Shown: piece after piece, positions 48,237 through 61,720 of the stretch
Numbering within the stretch: position 1 is the stretch's first letter
Layout: every line of letters begins with the position of its first letter
NCBI RefSeq assembly: GCF_027625475.1
Contig: NZ_CP115174.1
Location: 2,515,001-2,579,000 of the forward strand
Direction of reading: 5' to 3'
From: Sphingomonas abietis
GTDB lineage: Bacteria > Pseudomonadota > Alphaproteobacteria > Sphingomonadales > Sphingomonadaceae
DNA length: 64,000 nt
Program-made: the position numbers and the translations under genes
Notes under the pieces: model-generated
What the model was told of the DNA's origin: nothing
Seen by the model: the letters and a program-made list of their open reading frames with translations, nothing else
The model's database searches: none

Positions 48237-48536
48237 TCAGGCGTCGGCGCCGATGCCGCGCGTGGGAAAGTCGAGCGCCACCATCTTCTGCGCGATCGCC
48301 CGCGAGTCGATGGGATAGGCGCCTGACTGGATCAGAGATCGGATCGCCTGCACCTTCTTGCCGTCCACCGGCGGAGTTGCATCCGCCAGTGCCGAGAAGA
48401 GGTCGGAGATCGCACTCGGTAAGTCCGGCTTCGGCTGCGCGGTCGAAACCGCCGCCGGAGCCGGTGTGGTCTGGACCGACGACGGCCGCAGCCGCGAAAC
48501 GTCGGTTGCTCCCCCTGCCTTGTCGATTCCGTCCAT
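48237..48536 (-). CDS. flgM: Anti-sigma-28 factor FlgM
   Basis: 99 aa. Disordered N-terminal half and the FlgM C-terminal helices VDGKKVQAIRSLIQSGAYPIDSRAIAQKMVALD. FlgM holds FliA inactive until the hook is finished. No other flagellar gene is in the window. Start MDGIDKAGGATDVSRL is taken at 48536; the frame is open for 19 more codons. Confidence 0.88.
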   Translation of the reverse strand: MDGIDKAGGATDVSRLRPSSVQTTPAPAAVSTAQPKPDLPSAISDLFSALADATPPVDGKKVQAIRSLIQSGAYPIDSRAIAQKMVALDFPTRGIGADA

Positions 48537-48630
48537 ACCCGGTTTCCTGCCTAAGAGGTGTTCTCTGTCACCGGTAACGACGGCCGCACGCAAACTTTAA
48601 GAGAGCGTGAAAAGATTTTTCCTGAACATT

Positions 48631-49560
48631 TCAGGCGCGTGGGTGCGCCGCCCGGTAAACGTCCATCAGGTGCGCCGCATCGACCGCCGTGTAGATCTGG
48701 GTCGACGACAGGCTGGCATGGCCGAGCAGTTCCTGCAGCTGGCGCAGGTCTGCGCCGCGCCCCAGCAGATGGGTGGCGAAGCTGTGCCGCAGGGCATGGG
48801 GCGTGGTCTTCTCGGGCAACCCCAGGCGGACGCGGGCGGCGCGGACGGCACGGCGCACGATGGCCGAATCCAGCGGGCCGCCCTTCGCTCCACGGAACAG
48901 CGCCTGGCCCTTGCCCAGCGGCCAGGGACATAATTCGGAATAGCGGACGATCGCATCGCGCACGACGGGGAGCAGCGGCACCACCCGCTGCTTGCGGCCC
49001 TTGCCGGTGACGGTGATCGTCTCGCCGAGCGGCAGCGCCCCGGCATCGAGCGCCATCGCCTCGCCGACGCGCAGCCCCGCCCCGTAGAGCAGCAGCAGCA
49101 CCGCGAGATCACGCGCGGCGAGCCAGGGGACGTCATGGGCGTCGGCGGCGTCCTCGGCGAGCGAGCGGGCGTCGGCCGGCGCGATCGGGCGTGGCACGCC
49201 GCGCTTGACCCGCGGCGCCTGGATGCGCGGCAGCGGCGCGTCGTCACCGACGACGAAGCCGAGGAATGTGCGCACCGCCGACAATTCGCGGGCCGCCGAG
49301 GCGTTGGTCAGTCCTTCGCTGCGCCGCCGGGCGAGAAAGGCGCGCAGGTCGCCGGGCTGCACCGTGCCGAGCATCGCGCCATCCACCGCTTCGCCGCGAT
49401 GCTCGCCGAGAAAGGCGATCAGCCGATGCGCGGTGGCGGTGTAGGCCCGCACGGTATGGGCGGAGCGGAGGCGATCGCGGCGGAGATGATCGGCGAAGGC
49501 GGCGGCGGTCATCCGCGCCGGATGATCGTCAAGGCCTATCGGGGTCAGGGGAGCAGCCAC
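48631..49560 (-). CDS. xerC: Tyrosine recombinase XerC
   Basis: 309 aa. Chromosome dimer resolution recombinase. Catalytic residues visible: Arg in GAGLRVGEAMAL, Lys in TGKGRKQR, His/Arg in HALRHSFATHLL, His in LGHASLSSTQIYT with the Tyr nucleophile. C-terminus DVYRAAHPRA matches XerC. Overlaps the upstream DUF484 gene by 16 nt. Confidence 0.95.
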   Translation of the reverse strand: MAAPLTPIGLDDHPARMTAAAFADHLRRDRLRSAHTVRAYTATAHRLIAFLGEHRGEAVDGAMLGTVQPGDLRAFLARRRSEGLTNASAARELSAVRTFLGFVVGDDAPLPRIQAPRVKRGVPRPIAPADARSLAEDAADAHDVPWLAARDLAVLLLLYGAGLRVGEAMALDAGALPLGETITVTGKGRKQRVVPLLPVVRDAIVRYSELCPWPLGKGQALFRGAKGGPLDSAIVRRAVRAARVRLGLPEKTTPHALRHSFATHLLGRGADLRQLQELLGHASLSSTQIYTAVDAAHLMDVYRAAHPRA

Positions 49561-50105
49561 CGCCCCACCATACGCGCGAGCGTCGCGCCGAGGAAGGCGA
49601 GGAGTTCGGAGCCGTGGCGGGTCTCGAAGCGCTGCTCGGCGCGCTGGCCGAGCGCGATCAGGCCGCAGGGCAGGGGCGACGGATTGTCGAGCCGCACCAG
49701 CGCTTCGGCGCGGATCAGCGAAGCCGCCGGGCCGAACAGCGGATGGCCGCGCTCGACGCCACGCAGTACCACCCCGTCGACGCCGCGCACCGTCCGCGCG
49801 ATCACCCGGCGATCGACGAACTGGAGGCCGTCGGCATCGGCGCGCAGCCCGGTCTCGCCGACATGGAGCGCCAGCGCCACCGCATCGACGCCGAGCAGAT
49901 CGGGCCAGACCTGGGTGACGACATGGATCAGGTGATCGAGCCCGTCGGCCTCGATCGCGGCGAGCACGGCGGCATGGATCTGGGCGACCGCGCCGGAATG
50001 ACCCCGCGCGAAGGCGATGAGATCCTGGTTCGCCTCCTCGACCTCGGCGACGCGCGCGCGCAGCGTCGCCACCGCCCGGTCTTCGAAGTTGATCACGCTG
50101 CCCAT
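49545..50105 (-). CDS. DUF484 family protein
   Basis: 186 aa. Short N-terminal coiled coil (ARVAEVEEANQDLIAFAR) and a GAF-like domain ending RFETRHGSELLAFLGATLARMVGRWL. DUF484 genes typically precede xerC, as here. Function unknown. Confidence 0.88.
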   Translation of the reverse strand: MGSVINFEDRAVATLRARVAEVEEANQDLIAFARGHSGAVAQIHAAVLAAIEADGLDHLIHVVTQVWPDLLGVDAVALALHVGETGLRADADGLQFVDRRVIARTVRGVDGVVLRGVERGHPLFGPAASLIRAEALVRLDNPSPLPCGLIALGQRAEQRFETRHGSELLAFLGATLARMVGRWLLP

Positions 50106-50160
50106 GCGCGGGAGCTTAGCGCGACATGGTTAAAAGGAAATGGCCGGATGCGCCGAAAGT

Positions 50161-50499
50161 CTACCAGCCCTTTTTCTGGTCATTCTCGCGCCATTTCTTG
50201 ATGTCGCAGCCGGTCGAACCGCTGGCGCCGACCGGGCTGCACGAGCCGCGCGTGAGATCCTGAGAGGCGCCGTCCCCGTCGATCAGCCGGTGCCGCTCGC
50301 GCGAGACGCTGTCCATCGTGCCGAGCGGATCGAAGCCATGATCTTCGCGCGGGATACGGAAACGCCGGTCCATCGCCTGCTTGTCCTTGCCGCACACCAC
50401 GATGTCCCCGGCCCTGGGGTCGGCGGGGCAGGGATTGATCGCCTGCGCGATCGCGCTGTCGATATCGGGTGTGGCGAGCGCGAGGAGGAGGGCCAGCAC
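50161..50499 (-). CDS. Small secreted protein of unknown function
   Basis: 112 aa from GTG at 50499. The N-terminus VLALLLALATPDIDSAIAQA is a short signal-like stretch. CPADPRAGDIVVCGK and SCSPVGASGSTGCD follow, giving four Cys. The GTG has GGAAGG 7 nt upstream and starts 5 nt past the GNAT stop. The frame upstream to 50538 overlaps GNAT coding sequence and was rejected. Confidence 0.62.
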   Translation of the reverse strand: MLALLLALATPDIDSAIAQAINPCPADPRAGDIVVCGKDKQAMDRRFRIPREDHGFDPLGTMDSVSRERHRLIDGDGASQDLTRGSCSPVGASGSTGCDIKKWRENDQKKGW

Positions 50500-50503
50500 C
50501 GGA

Positions 50504-51004
50504 TCAGCCTTCCGCGAACAGCCGGCTCTCGCCGCCATGGGTGGGAAGCATGATCCGCCCGGTCTCCCGGAAGCCGAGCTTGACCAGCAGCCCCGCCGAG
50601 GCGGCGTTGGCGGGCGCGGTGATCGCCAGCAAGGGACCGATGCCGAGCGTCGCGCGGCCCCATGCCATCAGCGCGGTCGCCGCCTCATAGGCATAGCCCT
50701 TGCCGACATGCGCCTCCAGAAACGCGAAGCCGAGATCGGGCTTGTCGAGCCCGTCGCGCCGGACGAAACCTATCGTTCCAACACCTTCGTCACCGTCCTT
50801 CAGCGCCACCCGGAACATTCCGAAACCGTTCGCTGCGTAGGAGGCCAGCACGCGCTCGCGGATATAGGTCTCCGCGTCCTCGATTGTGCGGACGCCACGA
50901 TCGCCTATGTTGGAGATGAACCCCGGATCATTGACCGAAGCCAGCATGAAGCCGGCGTCGTCCAGCCCGATCCGCCTGATTGTGAGCCGTTCCGTTTCGA
51001 GCAT
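50504..51004 (-). CDS. GNAT family N-acetyltransferase (RimJ/RimL-like)
   Basis: 166 aa. ETERLTIRRIGLDDAGFMLASVNDPGFI at the start, GTIGFVRRDGLDKPDLGFAFLEAHVGKGYAYEAATALM as the acetyl-CoA loop region, and ANAASAGLLVKLGFRETG near the end, as in RimJ/RimL enzymes. The ATG at 51004 is chosen; a longer frame runs upstream over the priA 5' region. Acceptor unknown. Confidence 0.9.
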   Translation of the reverse strand: MLETERLTIRRIGLDDAGFMLASVNDPGFISNIGDRGVRTIEDAETYIRERVLASYAANGFGMFRVALKDGDEGVGTIGFVRRDGLDKPDLGFAFLEAHVGKGYAYEAATALMAWGRATLGIGPLLAITAPANAASAGLLVKLGFRETGRIMLPTHGGESRLFAEG

Positions 51005-51040
51005 GAACTTCCCCGTATTAGCTGCATGGCACACTAGCAT

Positions 51041-53209
51041 ATGAGCCGCGCCCGAGTCCTCCTGCTCAACAGCGCGCTGGGGCCGCTCGATTACCGCGTG
51101 CCGCACGGCATGACGGTCGAGCCCGGATCGATCGTGCTCGCCCCGCTCGGGCCGCGCCAGATCGCCGGCGTGGTGTGGGAGGCCGAGCATATGCCGTCCG
51201 ATGCCGAGGTCGGCGACAACCGGCTGCGCAACCTCGCCGCCGCCTACGATCTCCCGCCGATCGCGGCACCGCTGCGCCGGCTGATCGAGTGGACCGCCGG
51301 CTATTATCTGGCCCCGCCTGCCGCCGTGCTGCGCATGGCGCTGTCGTCGGCGAGCGCGCTCGATGGCGGGCGCACGGTGATCGAATATCGCGCGACCGGC
51401 CTGGCCCCGGATCGCCTGACACCGCAGCGGACCCAGGCGCTGGAGCGGATCGGCGAGCGGCAGGGGCTGATCCGCGAACTGGCCGCCATCGCCGATGTCA
51501 CGGACGCGGTGATGCGGGGGCTGGTCAAGGCCGGCGCGATCGAGGCCGTCGAGGTGGCGGTCGATGCGCCTTATGCCGAACCCGATCCCGGCTTCGCGCC
51601 GCCTGCTCTGTCCGCCGATCAGCGCGCCGTGTCCGACACCATCGTCGCGGCGGTGCAGGCGAAGAGCTTCGATCCGATGCTGCTCGACGGCGTCACCGGA
51701 TCGGGCAAGACCGAGGTCTATTTCGAGGGCATCGCCGCCGCGCTGCGGGAGGGGCGCCAGTCGCTCGTCCTGCTGCCCGAGATCGCGCTGACCGAGCCGT
51801 TCCTCAAGCGCTTCGAGGCGCGTTTCGGCCATCTCCCCGTGGCCTGGCATTCGGACCTGCGCCAGTCCCAGCGGCGGCGCGCGTGGCGGGCGATCGCCAG
51901 CGGCGAAGCCAAGGTGGTGTGCGGGGCGCGCTCCGCTCTATTCCTGCCCTATCGCGATCTCGGCCTGATCGTGGTCGACGAGGCGCACGAGACCAGCTTC
52001 AAGCAGGAGGAGGGCGTGATGTACCACGCCCGCGATGTGGCGGTGATGCGCGGCCGTTTCGAGCGCATACCGGTCGTCCTCGCCTCGGCCACGCCGGCGA
52101 TCGAGACCCGCCAGATGGTCGAGATCGGCAAATATCGCGAATTGAAGCTGCCCGGCCGCTACGGTGTCGCCCAGATGCCGAAGATCGACATCATCGATCT
52201 GACCCAGGATCCGCCCCCCAAGCAGCGCTGGATCGCCCCCACTCTGGTCTCCGCGCTGCACGAGACGATCGAGCGCGGCGAGCAGGCGCTGCTGTTCCTC
52301 AACCGGCGCGGTTACGCCCCGCTGACCCTGTGCCGGACCTGCGGCCACCGCTTCCGCTGCCCGAACTGCACCGCCTGGATGGTCGAGCACCGGCTGACCG
52401 CGCGGCTCGCCTGCCATCATTGCGGCCATGTCATGCCGCCGCCCGCCGCCTGCCCCGAATGCCATGAGGAGGACAGCCTCGTCGCCTGCGGCCCCGGCGT
52501 CGAGCGGATCGCCGACGAGGTGGCGGCGATCCTGCCCGATGCCCGCACCGCGATCGTCACCTCGGACACGATGTGGTCGCCGGCCAAGGCGGCCGAGTTC
52601 GTCAACCGGATGGAAGCCGGCGATATCGACGTGGTGATCGGCACCCAGCTGATCACCAAGGGCTATCATTTCCCCAACCTGACTTTGGTCGGCGTCGTGG
52701 ATGCCGATCTCGGCCTGCAGGGCGGCGACCTGCGCGCCGCCGAGCGCAGCTTCCAGCAGATCGCGCAGGTCGCCGGGCGCGCCGGACGCGGCGCCAAGCC
52801 GGGCCGCGTCTATCTCCAGACCCGCGAGCCCGGTGCGCCCGTCATCCAGGCGCTGGTGACCGGCGATGCGGAGAGCTTCTACGCGGCCGAAACCGAGAGC
52901 CGGCGCGAGGCCGGCGCGCCGCCCTTCGGCCGTTATGCCGCGATCATCGTCTCCTCCGAGAAGCTGGACGAGGCGGTCGATACGGCGCGGCTGATCGGGC
53001 ACCACGCGCCCGAGGTGGAGGGGATGATGGTGTTCGGCCCCGCCCCCGCCCCGCTCGCCATGCTGCGCGGCCGCCACCGCCAGCGGCTGCTCGTCCATGC
53101 CCGCCGCGCGCTCGACGTGCAGGACGTGATCCGGGGCTGGCTCGGCGCGCTCGAATGGCCGAGAGGGGTGCGCGTCGCGGTGGACGTGGACCCATACAGC
53201 TTCCTGTAA
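51041..53209 (+). CDS. priA: Primosomal protein N' (PriA helicase)
   Basis: 722 aa. Restarts stalled replication forks. N-terminal 3'-DNA-binding fold, Walker A GVTGSGKTEVYFE, DEAH in VVDEAHETSF, zinc cysteines CRTCGHRFRCPNC and CHHCGHVMPPPAACPEC, and helicase motif QVAGRAGRG. Full length, single gene. Confidence 0.97.
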   Translation: MSRARVLLLNSALGPLDYRVPHGMTVEPGSIVLAPLGPRQIAGVVWEAEHMPSDAEVGDNRLRNLAAAYDLPPIAAPLRRLIEWTAGYYLAPPAAVLRMALSSASALDGGRTVIEYRATGLAPDRLTPQRTQALERIGERQGLIRELAAIADVTDAVMRGLVKAGAIEAVEVAVDAPYAEPDPGFAPPALSADQRAVSDTIVAAVQAKSFDPMLLDGVTGSGKTEVYFEGIAAALREGRQSLVLLPEIALTEPFLKRFEARFGHLPVAWHSDLRQSQRRRAWRAIASGEAKVVCGARSALFLPYRDLGLIVVDEAHETSFKQEEGVMYHARDVAVMRGRFERIPVVLASATPAIETRQMVEIGKYRELKLPGRYGVAQMPKIDIIDLTQDPPPKQRWIAPTLVSALHETIERGEQALLFLNRRGYAPLTLCRTCGHRFRCPNCTAWMVEHRLTARLACHHCGHVMPPPAACPECHEEDSLVACGPGVERIADEVAAILPDARTAIVTSDTMWSPAKAAEFVNRMEAGDIDVVIGTQLITKGYHFPNLTLVGVVDADLGLQGGDLRAAERSFQQIAQVAGRAGRGAKPGRVYLQTREPGAPVIQALVTGDAESFYAAETESRREAGAPPFGRYAAIIVSSEKLDEAVDTARLIGHHAPEVEGMMVFGPAPAPLAMLRGRHRQRLLVHARRALDVQDVIRGWLGALEWPRGVRVAVDVDPYSFL

Positions 53210-53266
53210 GCGTTGGGCCGCCATCGCCCAGCACGATATGATGTGCGACATTGAGGAGAATTTACC

Positions 53267-53788
53267 GTGCGCCTTGCCCGAATTGCCACCGTCACGACCT
53301 TGATCGGGCTGACCCTCGCCTCCGGCGCCGTCGCCGCGATCGAGAAGCAGCCGGCCAAGCCGGCCGCCGCCAAGGCCGCCGCGACGCCCGCGAGCAGCGG
53401 CGACGTCACCCGCGCCCAGATGCAGGCGCAGATCAAGAAGACCTTTGACCTCGCCGATACCAATCACGACGGCTTCATGAGCCGCGCCGAGTTCGCCAAG
53501 CGGATGGGCGCGGTGATCAATCGCGACGCGCCGCCGACCAAGGCCGATGCGCAGCGGATGCTGGACGCCGCCAACCGCGCCTTCAACGATGTCGATACCA
53601 ATCACGACGGCAAGCTCAGCCTTGCCGAAGCCAGCAAGCGCCCGCTCGCCGCCTTCGACATGATGGATACCAACCATGACGGCGTGCTGACCGTCGCCGA
53701 GAAGGCGGCCGCCCACAAGGAGGCGCCGGCCCTGCCCAGCACCCCCGCCGGCCCGAGCCAGGGCGAGATGCAGGGCCCCGGCCGCTGA
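53267..53788 (+). CDS. Secreted EF-hand protein
   Basis: 173 aa from GTG at 53267 (GGAG site ahead). Signal peptide MRLARIATVTTLIGLTLASGAVAA, then three clear EF-hand loops of the type DTNHDGxxxxxE (at FDLADTNHDGFMSRAEF, VDTNHDGKLSLAE and MDTNHDGVLTVAE). A periplasmic calcium-binding or signalling protein; no partner evident. It resembles the EF-hand gene at 19048 in plan but not in sequence detail. Confidence 0.85.
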   Translation: MRLARIATVTTLIGLTLASGAVAAIEKQPAKPAAAKAAATPASSGDVTRAQMQAQIKKTFDLADTNHDGFMSRAEFAKRMGAVINRDAPPTKADAQRMLDAANRAFNDVDTNHDGKLSLAEASKRPLAAFDMMDTNHDGVLTVAEKAAAHKEAPALPSTPAGPSQGEMQGPGR

Positions 53789-53797
53789 TGCGTCCCA

Positions 53798-53832
53798 CGG
53801 CCGGGGCCGCGGTTATCCGGCGGCCCCGGCCG
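53798..53832 (+). other. G/C-rich hairpin in the gap before atpH
   Basis: A perfect 13-bp stem (53798-53810 with 53820-53832) with a 9-nt loop, just after the EF-hand stop. No T-run follows. It may close the EF-hand transcript. Confidence 0.55.
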
Positions 53833-53960
53833 TCGGCTGCTGACGGCAGCGGTGCGACGCCGAAGCCAAATCGGCGTTGGCTTCGAAACCCGGTCGAAAG
53901 GCCAAGCCCGCCAGCCTTGCATCCTCATGCCTCCCCTGCTAACCGGCCGGCAACCCATGC

Positions 53961-53990
53961 GGGGACGCCTTGTGGGCGCCCCCTTTTTTT
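53961..53990 (+). terminator. Intrinsic terminator 39 nt ahead of atpH
   Basis: A 9-bp stem with one A-C mismatch (53961-53969 with 53975-53983), 5-nt loop, then seven T's (53984-53990). The remaining bases to the atpH start at 54029 leave little room for a full promoter, so it may be an attenuator of the F1 operon or the 3' end of a small RNA from 53833-53990. Confidence 0.8.
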
Positions 53991-54028
53991 GTATGGGCCG
54001 AAGTTGATTTTACGGGGTGGGTTCGCGC

Positions 54029-56115
<2,087 letters not shown>

Positions 56116-56136
56116 TCCGGACGCTAAGGGAGCGCC

Positions 56137-58553
<2,417 letters not shown>

Positions 58554-58580
58554 GCGCCTTTCGCCTCTCCACGGAACCCA

Positions 58581-58604
58581 CCCCTCCCGCCGATGCGGGA
58601 GGGG
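58581..58604 (+). other. Hairpin between atpD and atpC
   Basis: A perfect 10-bp G/C stem (58581-58590 with 58595-58604), 4-nt loop, 15 nt before the atpC start. Could set atpC translation or mRNA processing; without a T-run it is not a clear terminator. Confidence 0.6.
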
Positions 58605-58618
58605 ATCAGGATAAGATC

Positions 58619-58921
58619 ATGGCCGACGTCCACTTCGAACTCGTCACCCCGGAAAAGAAGATCCTGTCGGAGGAGGCCTTCATGGTCGTCGTCCCCGGCA
58701 CCGAGGGCGATTTCGGCGTGCTCGCCGGCCACGCCCCGATCATGGCGACGGTGCGCGACGGCGAAGTGCTGGTCTATTCCTCGATGGACGTGGTGCGCCA
58801 GCGCATCCGCGTCCAGGGCGGCTTCGCCGAGGTTACCGACAAGGGGCTGACGGTGCTCGCCGAACATGCCGAGGTGCTGGGTGGCGGTGATTCCGCGCGT
58901 TCGGCCCGCGCGGATCATTGA
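58619..58921 (+). CDS. atpC: F0F1 ATP synthase subunit epsilon
   Basis: 100 aa. N-terminal beta-sandwich domain complete ([43 protein letters not shown]). The C-terminal two-helix inhibitory domain found in E. coli is essentially absent, as in several alphaproteobacteria that rely on zeta-type inhibition instead. Last gene of atpHAGDC. Confidence 0.95.
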   Translation: MADVHFELVTPEKKILSEEAFMVVVPGTEGDFGVLAGHAPIMATVRDGEVLVYSSMDVVRQRIRVQGGFAEVTDKGLTVLAEHAEVLGGGDSARSARADH

Positions 58922-58987
58922 GTTCGCGCCATTTTGACGCCGGCTGACCGCAGCGGCGGTTAATCGTTTTATTACCATGGCTGGTCC

Positions 58988-60577
58988 ATGTCGTTCCTAC
59001 TGACGGGAGCGCATGGACCTATGGCGACTTTAGCGGCGGATTTCGCTGCGACATCGGGACCGGTGGTCCCGGCTGCGCAGGCGCGTTGGCAGCGCTGGGC
59101 GCCCTATGCCGCGATCTTCGCGACCGCCTTCCTCGTTCGCGCAATCACCTTCGGCAATCCAATGCTCGAGTTTGACGAGCAACTGTATCTGCTGATCGGC
59201 GATCGGCTGCTGCACGGCAGTCTGCCCTATGTCGAGCTGTGGGATCGCAAGCCGATCGGCCTATTCCTCTTCTATGCGGTCGTTCGGATGCTCGGCGGGA
59301 CCGGCATCATCCAGTATCAGATCGCGGCCACGCTGTGCGTGGCGATCACCGGCAGCCTTATCTGGGCGATGGCGCGCCGCGCCGCGGGACCGATCGCCTC
59401 CTTCGGTGCGGCACTCTGCTATATCCTGCTCTTGATGACGTTCCACGGAACGGGCGGCCAATCTCCCGTCATCTACAATGTCCTGACCGCCATCGCGGCA
59501 TGGTGCGCATTCCGATCGAACGATACCGATAGTCCCGCCCGGATTGCGCGCCTCGCCCTGATCGCGATGGCGATGATGGGGACCGCGATCCAGTTCAAAT
59601 ACACGCCGGTCGTCGAAGGCATGTTCTTCGGATGCTATTTTCTGTGGCGTTTCTGGCGGATCCACGCGCCAATCGCCTGGACGGTCAGCGTTGCCATGGC
59701 AATGATTCTGGTCGCGCTGCTGCCGACCATCGCCGCGATCGGCTTCTATGCGGCCACCGGGCATCTCGACGCTTTTTTTCAAGCCAATTTTCTGTCGATC
59801 TTTCAACGCCATCCATTCCCGGCACAGACCCGAGGGGGGCAGGAGACTCTGACAGTCACCAATGGCCTGTGGATCATCCTGCTCATCCCGGTCGCGATCG
59901 CCTGGCGGTGGTTCAAACGTCGCTCCGACGAAAAACCGGATTTCCCGCTCATTCTGGGGTGGATCGGAGCGGCGCTCGTGGGTTTCGGGCTGCTCGGCGA
60001 TTTTTACGATTTCTATTTCATCACGGTACTGCTTCCAGCGTGCATCCTGATCGCTCCCCTGATGCGTCCCAGTCGCGTCGGCTTCGCGTTGGGATGCCTG
60101 CTGCTATTTTGGCCGATGCTGTCATTGCCGAGCTACGCCTTCAAAACAGGCTTATACCAGCGGGTTGCTGGCGACCTGACCACCGCGATACGACCGTACG
60201 TCCAGGATCGCTGTCTCTACGTCTATGACGGTCCGGCCGTGCTCTATCTGCTGACCAACAGCTGCGCGCCGACGCGCTTCATCTATCCGGACCATCTCAC
60301 CAACCCGACCGAGGCGCCCGCGCTGGGCGTAGATCCTGCTGCCGAAGAAACACGTCTGCTGGCGACGCGGCCAGGGGCGATCGTCACCGCCAGCAGCCCG
60401 CCCATCCCGCACGTCAACCCGGCCACCCAGCAGCTCGTGCGGGCGGCCCTGGCTCGGGATTACGTCCTGGTGGCCCGCGTGCCGTCTCCCGACCGCATCT
60501 TTTACGTCTGGGCGCTCAGATCGCTCCACCCAGGCCCTTCGCCAATCCGCGGTGCCAGCCCCAACATGCCCTTTTGA
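58988..60577 (+). CDS. Membrane glycosyltransferase (GT-C, ArnT/PMT-like)
   Basis: 529 aa, about 10-11 membrane helices. The first periplasmic loop carries the acidic motif FDEQLYLLIGDRLLHGSLPYVELWDRKP, typical of ArnT/PMT-family transferases that use a polyprenyl-phosphate sugar. A soluble C-terminal region follows (from about residue 400). Adjacent to a DPM1-like glycosyltransferase that could make the polyprenyl-phosphate sugar donor. Confidence 0.82.
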   Translation: MSFLLTGAHGPMATLAADFAATSGPVVPAAQARWQRWAPYAAIFATAFLVRAITFGNPMLEFDEQLYLLIGDRLLHGSLPYVELWDRKPIGLFLFYAVVRMLGGTGIIQYQIAATLCVAITGSLIWAMARRAAGPIASFGAALCYILLLMTFHGTGGQSPVIYNVLTAIAAWCAFRSNDTDSPARIARLALIAMAMMGTAIQFKYTPVVEGMFFGCYFLWRFWRIHAPIAWTVSVAMAMILVALLPTIAAIGFYAATGHLDAFFQANFLSIFQRHPFPAQTRGGQETLTVTNGLWIILLIPVAIAWRWFKRRSDEKPDFPLILGWIGAALVGFGLLGDFYDFYFITVLLPACILIAPLMRPSRVGFALGCLLLFWPMLSLPSYAFKTGLYQRVAGDLTTAIRPYVQDRCLYVYDGPAVLYLLTNSCAPTRFIYPDHLTNPTEAPALGVDPAAEETRLLATRPGAIVTASSPPIPHVNPATQQLVRAALARDYVLVARVPSPDRIFYVWALRSLHPGPSPIRGASPNMPF

Positions 60578-60592
60578 TCCGGAACAGATTCC

Positions 60593-61720
60593 ATGCAGCA
60601 CGCACCGCTCCGTATTTTCTCATCGCCGGTTCCGGCCGCCCTGCAACTTGCGGTGGTGGTGCCGACGCTCAACGAGCGCGAGAATGTCGCGCGCTTGCTT
60701 GAATTGCTGGCGCTCGCGCTCGCGGACATCGAGTGGGAAGCGGTGTTCGTCGACGATGGTTCGAGCGATGGCACGCCCGAGTATCTGACCGAGGTCAGCC
60801 GACGCGACCGGCGTGTGCGGCTGATTCGCCGCGTCGGCCGGCGCGGGCTGTCGTCGGCGGTGATGGAGGGCATGTTGGCCTCGACGGCGCCCGTGGTGGC
60901 GGTGATCGACGCCGACCTCCAGCATGACGAGCGCGTGCTGCCCGCACTCTATCGCGCGATCGCCGATGGCGAGGCCGATCTCGCGGTCGGTACCCGCTAC
61001 GCCGATGGCGGGTCGACCGGCACATGGTCGGCACGGCGCCGGGCGATTAGCCGCCTCGCCACACGCCTCGCGGTCTCGATCGCCGGCACGCGCCTGAGTG
61101 ATCCGATGAGCGGCTTCTTCGCGATCGACCGGGACTGCCTGCTCCGCGCCGCCCCCCGCGTGTCGGGCGTCGGGTACAAGCTGCTGCTGGACATCGCGGC
61201 CTCCTCGCCCACGCCCCTGCGCATCGCGGAACGCCCCTACACCTTTCGTACGCGCGACGCCGGCACCAGCAAGCTCGACAGCGCTATCGTGCTGCAATAT
61301 TTCGAATTGCTGGCGGAAAAGAGCATCGGTCGCTGTATCCCGATCCGCTTCATCAAGTTTGCACTAGTCGGCCTTATCGGTGTGGCCGTCCATCTCGGCT
61401 TGCTCTCGCTCGCGCTGGATATCGCATCCCTGTCATTCCGTGCGAGCCAGATGATCGCGGTGCTGGGCGCGATCTGCTTCAATTTCTGGCTGAATAATCA
61501 GTTCACCTATCGCGACCGCCGCCTGCGGGGCCTGCGAATGGCCTCGGGGCTGGTCAGCTTTGCTTTGGTCTGTAGTCTGGGCGCGCTCGCCAATGTCGGG
61601 ATCGGCGTGATGCTGTTCCGGGAACACAGCGCCTGGTGGCTGGCGGGCCTCGCCGGCGCGGCGGTCGGGTCGGTATGGAACTACACGATGGGAAACCTGC
61701 TCACCTGGCGCCGAGCCTGA
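60593..61720 (+). CDS. Glycosyltransferase family 2 fused to a GtrA domain
   Basis: 375 aa. GT2 domain (about 1-240): VVVPTLNERENVARLLELL, VFVDDGSSDGTPEYL, VIDADLQHDE with the DxD and GTRYADGGSTG, as in dolichol/polyprenyl-phosphate mannosyltransferases. The C-terminal GtrA domain (about 245-375) has four membrane helices (FIKFALVGLIGVAVHLGLLSLAL, FNFWLNNQFTYRDRR). It starts 15 nt after the GT-C gene, so the two form a donor-synthesis/transfer pair. Confidence 0.9.
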   Translation: MQHAPLRIFSSPVPAALQLAVVVPTLNERENVARLLELLALALADIEWEAVFVDDGSSDGTPEYLTEVSRRDRRVRLIRRVGRRGLSSAVMEGMLASTAPVVAVIDADLQHDERVLPALYRAIADGEADLAVGTRYADGGSTGTWSARRRAISRLATRLAVSIAGTRLSDPMSGFFAIDRDCLLRAAPRVSGVGYKLLLDIAASSPTPLRIAERPYTFRTRDAGTSKLDSAIVLQYFELLAEKSIGRCIPIRFIKFALVGLIGVAVHLGLLSLALDIASLSFRASQMIAVLGAICFNFWLNNQFTYRDRRLRGLRMASGLVSFALVCSLGALANVGIGVMLFREHSAWWLAGLAGAAVGSVWNYTMGNLLTWRRA

